DNA from: Fidelibacterota bacterium
Lineage (GTDB): Bacteria > Fidelibacterota > Fidelibacteria > Fidelibacterales > Fidelibacteraceae
Length of the DNA: 35,831 bases
Reading direction: 5' to 3'
NCBI GenBank assembly: GCA_030156395.1
Contig: JASGMP010000008.1
Span: 1-35,831 of the forward strand
The notes beneath the pieces are model-generated. The model ran no database searches, had not been told where the DNA came from, and was given only the letters and a program-made list of their open reading frames with translations. This document shows positions 7,919 through 14,761 of the stretch, in pieces. Each line of letters begins with the position of its first letter. Positions within the stretch are counted from its first letter, which is position 1. Position numbers and translations under genes: made by a program.

Positions 7919-9325
7919 TTATATATAAGAAAAGCCCAGGATCAGATATCCCAGCAGAGCGAGTGATGCGTAGCTCACCACATAAGGAAGCTGTGTGCGG
8001 ATGTGATCCATCACATCGCACCCGGTGGTGGTACAACTCATGATAGTAGTATCTGAAATCGGGGAGGCATGATCCCCAAAAATGCTACCGCCGAAAACCG
8101 AAGCCGAGATTAGTGCCACGGACATATCCATAGTCAGTGCCATGGGCATAGCCACAGGCATCATGACAGCCATGGTACCCATGGACGATCCGGTGGAAAA
8201 ACTGATAATACAGCTGAAAAGAAAAATCAGAGCCGGTAATAGAGCCGGTGTTAAAAATCCTGCAAAGATCTCTGCCAGATACATTCCGGTCCCCAGCATT
8301 TTTACGACACCCCCCATGGAAAAAGCAAAAATTAAAATAGAACCCACGTTCAGCATACTTCCGGCACCCTTAAAAAAATGTTTCATAAAGGTTTTGTAAT
8401 GAAAAATCCCCTGGCTTCTGTATAAAATATAGGCAGTCAGCAGGCTGATAATACATCCCCAGAGAATGCTTCGCATGCCGTCGCCTTCTATCATGCTTCC
8501 TTTTCCTGTAATGAATAAACCTGCCAGAATAACACACACCATGGTTAAGATGGGTATAATCAGATTTTTTACGGACGATGGTGCAACATCTCGTTTCTTC
8601 GACTCCATCAAGTTTTCCCGGTCCGTATCGGCATCCAGCATCCCGGTAGTATCGGCCCGGCTTTCGGCTTTCTTCATACCCTTGAAATCAAAGCCTGTGT
8701 AAATCAGGATCGGTAAAATAAATACAGCCAGAATGGCGTAAAGATTCAGCGGTATGGTTCGGATCATTACCTGGGTGGCATCGGGAATTCCCTGAGCCTG
8801 TATGAGTCCGATCATAAAAGCTCCCCAGCCGCTGAGAGGAATCAATACGCATACGGGGGTAGACGTGGAATGAACGATAAAAGAGCTTTTTTCATGGGGA
8901 ACTTTCAAAGCATCGTTTACAGGTCGGGTAATGGCTCCCGTAAGGAGTGTGCTGAGTGTCCCCGATGTAAATACCAGCAGACCGATAAACCAGGTAAACA
9001 TATTTGCGGTTCGCTTTGTGGTGATCACACCCCGGTGCCGAACCATGGATTCCACAAAACCGTTCATGCCGCCACTCTCTTCAACCAGATGGATGAGAGC
9101 TCCAATCAACAAAACACAGAAGATAACAATGGCGTTATCCGAATCGGCAAAGACCTGAATAAAGGACATGAAAGTCGCGTCCAATCCACTGATGATTTTA
9201 AAATCATTGAGGATAAAATACCCGCTGAAGCAACCGGTAAAGAGGGCAATGAACACATCTTTGGTATAGAGTGCCAGGAGGATGGCGATGAGTGGGGGAA
9301 GAACGGACAGAAACCCATATTCCAT
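7919..9325 (-). CDS. nhaC: NhaC-family Na+/H+ antiporter or amino-acid transporter
   Basis: This is an integral inner-membrane protein of 468 residues with about 11-12 hydrophobic segments. The start is placed at the ATG at 9325 because AGGGAG (9337-9332) lies 6 nt upstream; an in-frame TTG at 9346 would add seven residues. The NhaC hallmark region is intact near the C-terminus (GSIFGDHASPISDTTIMS followed by DHIRTQLPYVV), and a matching earlier half has STSTPVCVLIPLSGWGAF. Some family members exchange Na+ for H+, others malate for lactate, and others carry amino acids such as tyrosine or methionine. Its position 26 bp after a PLP enzyme and a dipeptide epimerase suggests an amino acid or peptide-derived substrate, but this is inference. 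Confidence 0.88.
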   Translation of the reverse strand: MEYGFLSVLPPLIAILLALYTKDVFIALFTGCFSGYFILNDFKIISGLDATFMSFIQVFADSDNAIVIFCVLLIGALIHLVEESGGMNGFVESMVRHRGVITTKRTANMFTWFIGLLVFTSGTLSTLLTGAITRPVNDALKVPHEKSSFIVHSTSTPVCVLIPLSGWGAFMIGLIQAQGIPDATQVMIRTIPLNLYAILAVFILPILIYTGFDFKGMKKAESRADTTGMLDADTDRENLMESKKRDVAPSSVKNLIIPILTMVCVILAGLFITGKGSMIEGDGMRSILWGCIISLLTAYILYRSQGIFHYKTFMKHFFKGAGSMLNVGSILIFAFSMGGVVKMLGTGMYLAEIFAGFLTPALLPALIFLFSCIISFSTGSSMGTMAVMMPVAMPMALTMDMSVALISASVFGGSIFGDHASPISDTTIMSCTTTGCDVMDHIRTQLPYVVSYASLALLGYLILGFSYI

Positions 9326-9351
9326 GAAAAACTCCCTGTCAATCAACTGTA

Positions 9352-10455
9352 TTACAAACTTCGATCAATGCATTCAAGAAAGGTGTTGATATCTTCCTGT
9401 GAATGGGCGCTGGAAAGAGCAAAACGAAAATAGCCTTCTTTGGGGCCACCCGGGTAAAAAATATATGTAGGATAGATTCTTGCTTCCTGTAGATTATTCT
9501 TCAATTTTTCTGTCTGCTCAGGAGTGTCAAAAAGCACAGGTATAGTGGGTGTGGGTGTAAGGGGGAGAGAAAAGCCTTTTTCTAACAGATATTGTTTCAC
9601 TTTCAGACTGTTGTCTTGTAAAGTGTGGATCTTTTCAGGTGAACGATCGATGATATCTATGGCTTTCATCCCGGCGGCACAGAGTGGTAGGGGGAAGGCA
9701 GAGCTCCCCTGGTAGGCATGAGCTTCATAACGGATTGCTTCAATCCACCGCTTTCCACCGGCGATGTACCCACCGTATGTTCCAAAGGCCTTGCTTAAAG
9801 TACCCGTAATAAGATAGTTATCTGAACACAATTTAAAATGTTCACGGATTCCCCGTCCTGTGTGGCCTAAAACCCCGGCTGTATGGGCTTCGTCCACTAA
9901 TAACATCCCTTTGTATTTTTTTGCGATCTGCATGTAGCGGTCTGCCGGGACAATCGGACTGTACACGGACCCCGTTCCTTCGGTAACAATCAGAAAACGG
10001 TTGTTGCCAGCAGGAAGTTTTTTGACTTCCTTATCGATATAATCTGCATCCATGTGGGGATAAATCATGGTATTCATACGGGCAACGGCTGTTCCATCCC
10101 GAATACAGGGATGACATTTCTCATCGATAAATACGATGTCAAAATCGTGCCTTAAACCCTGAAATAATGCAATATTTGCCAGATACCCGGTAGGGAGTAG
10201 CAAGGCATCTTCCAAATTGAAAAAGTGTGCCAGATCCCGCTCAAGCTTCAGGTGTAAGGGATGATTGCCTGTTGTGCACCGGGAACCCCCGCTGTTTATC
10301 CCGTATTTTCGGGACGCTTCGTCCATGGCATTCATGATCTCAGGATGCCAGGATAGCCGGTGGTAGTCATATCCTCCAAAAAACAGGTAAACGTTTCCGT
10401 CTTGATCCACATGGGTAGGGTCAACAGCCTGTAAAATAGGGAACCTTTTATTCAT
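9352..10455 (-). CDS. PLP-dependent alpha-oxoamine synthase/KBL-type aminotransferase family protein
   Basis: The product has 367 residues of the fold-type I subgroup that holds 8-amino-7-oxononanoate synthase, glycine C-acetyltransferase (KBL) and 5-aminolevulinate synthase. The PLP aspartate motif VDEAHTAGVLG has D188 and H191. The Schiff-base lysine is K222 in TGTLSKAFGTYGGY. An early GGSRCTTGNHPLHLKLE segment is typical of the group. Its start lies 3 nt after the upstream epimerase stop, and the likely ribosome site AGGGAG sits inside the epimerase's last codons, so the two are translationally linked. No biotin, threonine or haem genes are nearby, so the classical roles are unsupported. 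It may act on an amino acid released from dipeptides. The exact reaction is unknown. Confidence 0.85.
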   Translation of the reverse strand: MNKRFPILQAVDPTHVDQDGNVYLFFGGYDYHRLSWHPEIMNAMDEASRKYGINSGGSRCTTGNHPLHLKLERDLAHFFNLEDALLLPTGYLANIALFQGLRHDFDIVFIDEKCHPCIRDGTAVARMNTMIYPHMDADYIDKEVKKLPAGNNRFLIVTEGTGSVYSPIVPADRYMQIAKKYKGMLLVDEAHTAGVLGHTGRGIREHFKLCSDNYLITGTLSKAFGTYGGYIAGGKRWIEAIRYEAHAYQGSSAFPLPLCAAGMKAIDIIDRSPEKIHTLQDNSLKVKQYLLEKGFSLPLTPTPTIPVLFDTPEQTEKLKNNLQEARIYPTYIFYPGGPKEGYFRFALSSAHSQEDINTFLECIDRSL

Positions 10456-10458
10456 GGG

Positions 10459-11580
10459 TTATATTTTCTCCCTACTGAGTTTTTTGATGAAATCCGGTTC
10501 AGGCGTGGCTCCGATGCCCGGATCATCCGGGACGATTACATGACCTTTGTCAAAAACAGCCCCTCCCTTGATGGGTTCGTTGACGTGTCCTTCATTGGCA
10601 TCCAGATCAAAATATTTTACAACTGAATTTGCCATGGCAAAATGCGTAAAAGCCGTGTTTGCCAATCCCGATTCAGACATACAACCTGTCATACAGGTGA
10701 TATATCCCGCCTGGGCAATATGGGCGATTTTGAGTCCGGCAGAGATACCGCCTGATTTGCTCAGCTTGATGTTGATTAGCGGTGCTGCCTGAGTCCGGAC
10801 AATTTCCAGGGCATCCGATGGCGAAAACACCGATTCATCGGCCATGATGGGTATGCTTGAATGGTCAGAAACATATTTCATTCCTTCAAAATCCCGGGCC
10901 CGGACCGGTTGTTCGCAAAATTCAATATCCAATTCTTTATAACTTTCCAGGCAATGGACGGCTGTCACCCGGTCCCAACCCTGATTTGCATCAATACGGA
11001 TTTTTACATCCGGTCCGGCTGTTTCCCGGATAGCTCTTAATCGCTTTAAATCATCCTCAATGGAGATGCCCACCTTGGTTTTGATGATCCGAAACCCTTT
11101 ATTCAAAATTTTTTTTGTCTTTTCCACCGCTTCTTCCGCGGTCCCAATACCGATGGTCAAATCTGTTTCCACCGGGCGACGAGTTCCTCCCAGAAAGGCG
11201 TATAGAGGCAATCCTGCTGCCTGGGATGCAATATCATATATGGCCATGTCAAATGCCGAACGAATCGTTGTATTAAATGGTAACCAGGCTTCCATTTCTT
11301 CGGTTCGGGTTATCACTTCCAAAGGATTTTTTCCCAAAAGTGCTCCCCGAAGTTCAACTGCTGCAGCAAGATTAATGCCCTGCGTTTCTCCGGTGATTGA
11401 CCGGAAAGGACTCGCTTCTCCCCAACCTGTGAGTCCCTGATTGGTTCTGATTTCCACAAGCACATTTTTCGCTCCGCTCAGACTCATGGTGGCAATCTTA
11501 AAGACTTCCTCCGTGTCTATATTGAAGGGGTAAATGTTAATTTTATCAATCTTCATGGCAGGATACATACATTCACTCAT
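10459..11580 (-). CDS. Dipeptide epimerase (L-Ala-D/L-Glu epimerase-like, enolase superfamily)
   Basis: The product has 373 residues: an N-terminal capping domain followed by the enolase-superfamily barrel. The full muconate-lactonising subgroup active site can be placed: KTK (K167 and K169), metal ligands D197 (DANQGW), E223 (CEQP) and D248 (ADES), and the opposite lysine K272 (KLSKSGG). These spacings closely parallel B. subtilis L-Ala-D/L-Glu epimerase (K160/K162, D191, E219, D244, K268). The TGCMSESG loop and DLDAN near the C-terminus also fit dipeptide epimerases. AGAGAGG lies 7 nt upstream of the ATG at 11580. The likely role is conversion of L-Ala-D-Glu from murein to L-Ala-L-Glu, or epimerisation of other dipeptides; specificity in this family varies. 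Confidence 0.88.
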   Translation of the reverse strand: MSECMYPAMKIDKINIYPFNIDTEEVFKIATMSLSGAKNVLVEIRTNQGLTGWGEASPFRSITGETQGINLAAAVELRGALLGKNPLEVITRTEEMEAWLPFNTTIRSAFDMAIYDIASQAAGLPLYAFLGGTRRPVETDLTIGIGTAEEAVEKTKKILNKGFRIIKTKVGISIEDDLKRLRAIRETAGPDVKIRIDANQGWDRVTAVHCLESYKELDIEFCEQPVRARDFEGMKYVSDHSSIPIMADESVFSPSDALEIVRTQAAPLINIKLSKSGGISAGLKIAHIAQAGYITCMTGCMSESGLANTAFTHFAMANSVVKYFDLDANEGHVNEPIKGGAVFDKGHVIVPDDPGIGATPEPDFIKKLSREKI

Positions 11581-11659
11581 GGCAAAACCTCTCTGTTTAT
11601 TGTCGGGTTGGTCGTATTAAAAGTTAGAAAAGTGTCTACTCAGGTACAAGGGACATTCT

Positions 11660-12193
11660 TTAATATCTTGGTTTCTCTGGCTGGAGCAGGTTTTGTATTT
11701 TTCCAAAATAAATTCGATGATAATCGTTCCCTGGGTATTTTGTATGGATAAAATCCTCCAGAAAAAGTTTCGGATCCATGTCCTGTTCATACATTTTTCG
11801 GCATTCCATGATGAGTTCAGCCTCTTCAAAAGAGGGGGATTTTACCGTGTCTGAAGCACAGGGTGTAAGGGTGGTTTTGGCAATTTTGTCTTCATCACGA
11901 CCAGAATGGTATCCGAGATATGAAAGATCCTCCCGATATTTCTCTGGAAAGGCACACAAGGTAAAATCATCGTATGTGTTCATGAAATGATAGGTATGGC
12001 GCGTCGGCCGGACCACAACCTGGGCAAAGGGGACAGACCACATAATGCCAAGACTTCCCCAAGCGACAGTCATGCTGTTGAAATCTCCTTTGTTAAAATC
12101 ACCGACACTCAATAAAAACCACTGATCATCCCACAAGGAAAAAATTTTTGAATTAAATGCTTTGATATTCATTTTCTTTAAGTCTTTTTTCAT
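11660..12193 (-). CDS. Flavin reductase-like domain protein
   Basis: The product has 177 residues and resembles the FMN-binding split-barrel flavin reductase family (DIM6/NTAB type). The typical core is present: FNSMTVAWGSLGIMWSVPF, then VVVRPTRHTYHFMN and FTLCAFP, with HRIYFGKIQNL near the end. AAAGGATG lies about 5 nt upstream of the ATG at 12193. It is the first gene of a minus-strand group, 79 bp ahead of the dipeptide epimerase, so co-transcription is plausible but not certain. Family members reduce free flavin or act as small FMN-dependent oxidoreductases; the substrate here cannot be named. Confidence 0.82.
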   Translation of the reverse strand: MKKDLKKMNIKAFNSKIFSLWDDQWFLLSVGDFNKGDFNSMTVAWGSLGIMWSVPFAQVVVRPTRHTYHFMNTYDDFTLCAFPEKYREDLSYLGYHSGRDEDKIAKTTLTPCASDTVKSPSFEEAELIMECRKMYEQDMDPKLFLEDFIHTKYPGNDYHRIYFGKIQNLLQPEKPRY

Positions 12194-12262
12194 AAGGCAT
12201 CCTTTAGTGTATTTTGTGAAATTTAAAAAAGTTAAAAACGATAAAAAAAGGACTGAATCCTC

Positions 12263-12291
12263 TTGAAACAGGTGAAAGCTGTTTTTATATC
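12263..12291 (+). promoter_or_regulatory. Predicted sigma-70-like promoter in the divergent gap
   Basis: TTGAAA (12263-12268, 5/6 match to -35) and TATATC (12286-12291, 4/6 match to -10) are separated by exactly 17 bp in the 192-bp gap between divergent genes. It points towards the coiled-coil membrane protein and aminopeptidase P. The expected start near 12298 would leave a leader of about 88 nt that includes the palindrome at 12325-12341. Confidence 0.45.
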
Positions 12292-12324
12292 TTTTTTGAA
12301 ACCCTTATATTGTTACACATCTTC

Positions 12325-12341
12325 TATGAAGCGTCTTCATA
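12325..12341. promoter_or_regulatory. Perfect 7-bp inverted repeat, possible operator or leader hairpin
   Basis: TATGAAG (12325-12331) and CTTCATA (12335-12341) form a perfect inverted repeat around CGT. It lies downstream of the predicted promoter and 45 bp before the start of the membrane protein gene. As DNA it could be a dimeric-regulator site; as RNA it would be a small hairpin. No regulator gene is adjacent. Confidence 0.3.
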
Positions 12342-12385
12342 AATAAATAAGCCATAATAACATTTGAAAAGCGAGGGTGATGAAT

Positions 12386-12823
12386 ATGCGGGATAAAATC
12401 GGAGACAATATCCGGGATAAAGATACAGAAGCGTTACGTCGTGAACTGGAGGAATTTAAAGCTGAAAAGGAAAAAATCCGTCAATTGGTGGGACAAATAG
12501 GTGGGACAGAATCAGTGGAAAAGGACCGGAGGATAAATTTAATCTTTTTAATTATTGTGGGATTGCTCTTTACCTTTGACATTCTTCGTTATATATTTAA
12601 AATTGCAAATTTTTTGCCTCCCATTCTATCCCTTGAAATCGGGTTGCTGCTGGTCTCTATTAAAATTGTCTGGATGATCCATAAACAGACAAATATGGAG
12701 CATTTCCAGTTTCACGTCATGAATTCCATTGAATTCAGGTTGAATGATTTGTCAAAGCAGCTACGGGAAATGCAAAAAGAGTATCTTGATTACTTGCAAA
12801 ACAAAGGGTCTGAAAGCAAATAA
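12386..12823 (+). CDS. Small membrane protein with flanking coiled coils, unknown function
   Basis: I do not recognise the family. I chose the ATG at 12386 because GAGGG (12373-12377) then lies 8 nt upstream; a GTG at 12377 and an ATG at 12380 in the same frame are too close to it. The 145-residue product has a charged, heptad-like N-terminal helix (about residues 10-37, rich in E and K), a first hydrophobic segment (about 50-71), a second (about 78-99), and a C-terminal coiled coil (about 112-138, LNDLSKQLREMQKEYLDYLQ). Both charged ends would face the cytoplasm if the two segments form a hairpin. It sits 37 bp before the aminopeptidase P gene, probably in one transcript. Confidence 0.75.
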   Translation: MRDKIGDNIRDKDTEALRRELEEFKAEKEKIRQLVGQIGGTESVEKDRRINLIFLIIVGLLFTFDILRYIFKIANFLPPILSLEIGLLLVSIKIVWMIHKQTNMEHFQFHVMNSIEFRLNDLSKQLREMQKEYLDYLQNKGSESK

Positions 12824-12860
12824 ATTTTGATATCCTTTAACCGGGGAGTGAAACAAAAAA

Positions 12861-14648
12861 ATGAAAGCTGATACGAAACATTCGACTCATATTGATGCAT
12901 TACGGCATGTTATGGCAGATGAAGGTATTGATCTTTGGTATGAGGGCGGATCTGATCCCCATTTAGGCGAGTATATTCCGGATCACTGGCAAACGCGGAC
13001 ATGGCTTTCAGGTTTTACCGGTTCGGCAGGGACCTTGGTAGTCACTCAGGCATTTGCCGGATTATGGACTGATTCGCGCTATTTCATACAGGCAGAAAAG
13101 GAACTTGTTGGATCTCCGATAACACTTTTCCGCTTCGGAAATCCAGGCATTCCTTCTGTCGAAGAGTTTATCATGAAAAATCTGCCCCCCAAATCTGTTA
13201 TCGGATTCAACGGCACCTGCCTGCCTGCTGCAAAGGTTCAATCTTGGTACAACCTCTTTTCAGAAAAAGATTATGTTTATAAAGGGGATATGGATCTTGT
13301 GGGACGAATCTGGGAGGAACGGCCATCTTTACCGACACATTCCGCCTTTCGCTACATGATGGATTATGCCGGTGAAGGGAGTCCCCAAAAGATTAACCGC
13401 ATTCGAAAGTATTTACTGGAATATCATGCAGAAGCTATTTTGTTAACTCTTTTGGATGAAATTGCCTGGGTGTTGAATGTCCGTGGAAGAGATGTGGCAT
13501 ACAATCCTCTCGTTGTTTCTTATCTCTGGTTGGACCGGCAACGGATTATCTGGTTTATTGATCCCCAGAAGATGGCCGGGAAGTTGGAGACAGAGCTCCG
13601 GGAAGAAGGGGTCACATTCAAACACTATAACGATGTCCATAAAACGTTGCCGGAGTTATGTTCAGGTCAACATGTACTCATTGATACCGGAAGAACATCT
13701 TCATATCATGAACACCTGATCAGGGAATCAGCTCATAAGGTGATAGAAGGGGTAAGTCCGGCAACCCTTTTTAAAAGTGTCAAAAACCCTGTCGAACAGG
13801 ATGGCATCCGGTCGGCTCATATTCGGGACGGGGCTGCAATGGTCCGGTGGATGGTCTGGCTTCATCAGGCGGTAAAACGCGAAAGGCATACGGAGATAAC
13901 GGTGGCGGATCAACTGCAGAAATTTCGGGCTGAGCAGCCTCTTTTCAGAGGTCTTTCCTTTCAAACTATTGCCGGATACGGCGAACATGGGGCGATTGTA
14001 CATTATTCCGCTAAAGAGGAAACGGCATCGGTCATAAAAGCGAAAGGGATTTTATTGGTGGACAGCGGTGGCCAGTATTTAGACGGAACAACAGATATCA
14101 CCCGTACGATAGCCCTCTCTGACCCGACATCTGAACAAAAAAAACACTTTACCTGGGTCCTGAAAGGAATGATCAATTTAAGCCGGGCAGTCTTTCCGGA
14201 GGGGACAACCGGTGCCAATCTGGATGTTCTGGCCCGGAAATTTTTATGGCAAGAAGGACTCAATTATGGCCATGGCACAGGTCATGGTGTGGGATGTTTT
14301 CTCAATGTTCATGAAGGACCTCAGCGGATATCCCTGAAATCAGATGTCCCCCTGAAAGCCGGAATGCTTATGTCCAACGAACCCGGAATCTACTTTGAAG
14401 GCAAGTACGGCATACGAATCGAAAACCTGATCTTATGTCGCGAATCTTCTAAAAAAGGATTTCTCGAATTTGAAACAGTGACTCTCTGTCCAATCGATAT
14501 TTCAATGATTGAGAGTAAATACCTGACACCTGAAGAAAGACAGTGGCTGAATACATACCATGCCCGGGTCCGAGAAAAACTATCTCCACTTTTGACAAAA
14601 ACAGAGCAACATTGGTTGAAGGAACACACACGTGAAATTTCCGGATGA
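12861..14648 (+). CDS. Xaa-Pro aminopeptidase (aminopeptidase P, M24B, three-domain type)
   Basis: The 595-residue product removes an N-terminal residue preceding proline. Two creatinase-like N-terminal domains precede a pita-bread M24 catalytic domain starting near residue 310. The five metal ligands can be placed as D401 (VDSGGQY), D412 (GTTDITRT), H475 (GTGHGVG), E507 (SNEPGIY) and E521 (GIRIENL). Their spacing and the LNVHEGP segment match the long XPNPEP1-type enzymes and not the shorter E. coli PepP. The C-terminal extension (WLNTYHARVREKLSPLL) is also typical of the long type. No signal peptide is visible, so it is probably cytosolic. The gene faces the dipeptide epimerase cluster on the other strand, which fits a peptide-use theme. 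Confidence 0.94.
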   Translation: MKADTKHSTHIDALRHVMADEGIDLWYEGGSDPHLGEYIPDHWQTRTWLSGFTGSAGTLVVTQAFAGLWTDSRYFIQAEKELVGSPITLFRFGNPGIPSVEEFIMKNLPPKSVIGFNGTCLPAAKVQSWYNLFSEKDYVYKGDMDLVGRIWEERPSLPTHSAFRYMMDYAGEGSPQKINRIRKYLLEYHAEAILLTLLDEIAWVLNVRGRDVAYNPLVVSYLWLDRQRIIWFIDPQKMAGKLETELREEGVTFKHYNDVHKTLPELCSGQHVLIDTGRTSSYHEHLIRESAHKVIEGVSPATLFKSVKNPVEQDGIRSAHIRDGAAMVRWMVWLHQAVKRERHTEITVADQLQKFRAEQPLFRGLSFQTIAGYGEHGAIVHYSAKEETASVIKAKGILLVDSGGQYLDGTTDITRTIALSDPTSEQKKHFTWVLKGMINLSRAVFPEGTTGANLDVLARKFLWQEGLNYGHGTGHGVGCFLNVHEGPQRISLKSDVPLKAGMLMSNEPGIYFEGKYGIRIENLILCRESSKKGFLEFETVTLCPIDISMIESKYLTPEERQWLNTYHARVREKLSPLLTKTEQHWLKEHTREISG

Positions 14649-14693
14649 TTTTAAAAAAAGATGATATTTGTTAAGATTTGAGTGACTTTTTAT

Positions 14694-14722
14694 TTGTTTT
14701 ATGTTTTCTGTCATTTTATATT
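14694..14722 (+). promoter_or_regulatory. Predicted promoter for the TonB receptor gene cluster
   Basis: TTGTTT (14694-14699, 3/6) and TATATT (14717-14722, 5/6) are 17 bp apart in a very AT-rich 113-bp gap. Transcription would begin near 14729, about 33 nt before the receptor ATG at 14762. No terminator hairpin is visible between aminopeptidase P and this site, so read-through is possible. Confidence 0.4.
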
Positions 14723-14761
14723 TTTTAAAAGTTGTTTGAATAATTAACTGAGTGGAAAACA

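Noticed and set aside
9352-10455. Assignment of the PLP enzyme as bioF or kbl
   Set aside because: The family is clear, but no biotin genes or threonine dehydrogenase lie nearby and the neighbours point to dipeptide metabolism, so a specific symbol is not justified.
14649-14693. Terminator after the aminopeptidase P gene
   Set aside because: The stretch is AT-rich with T runs, but I could find no stable stem before them.
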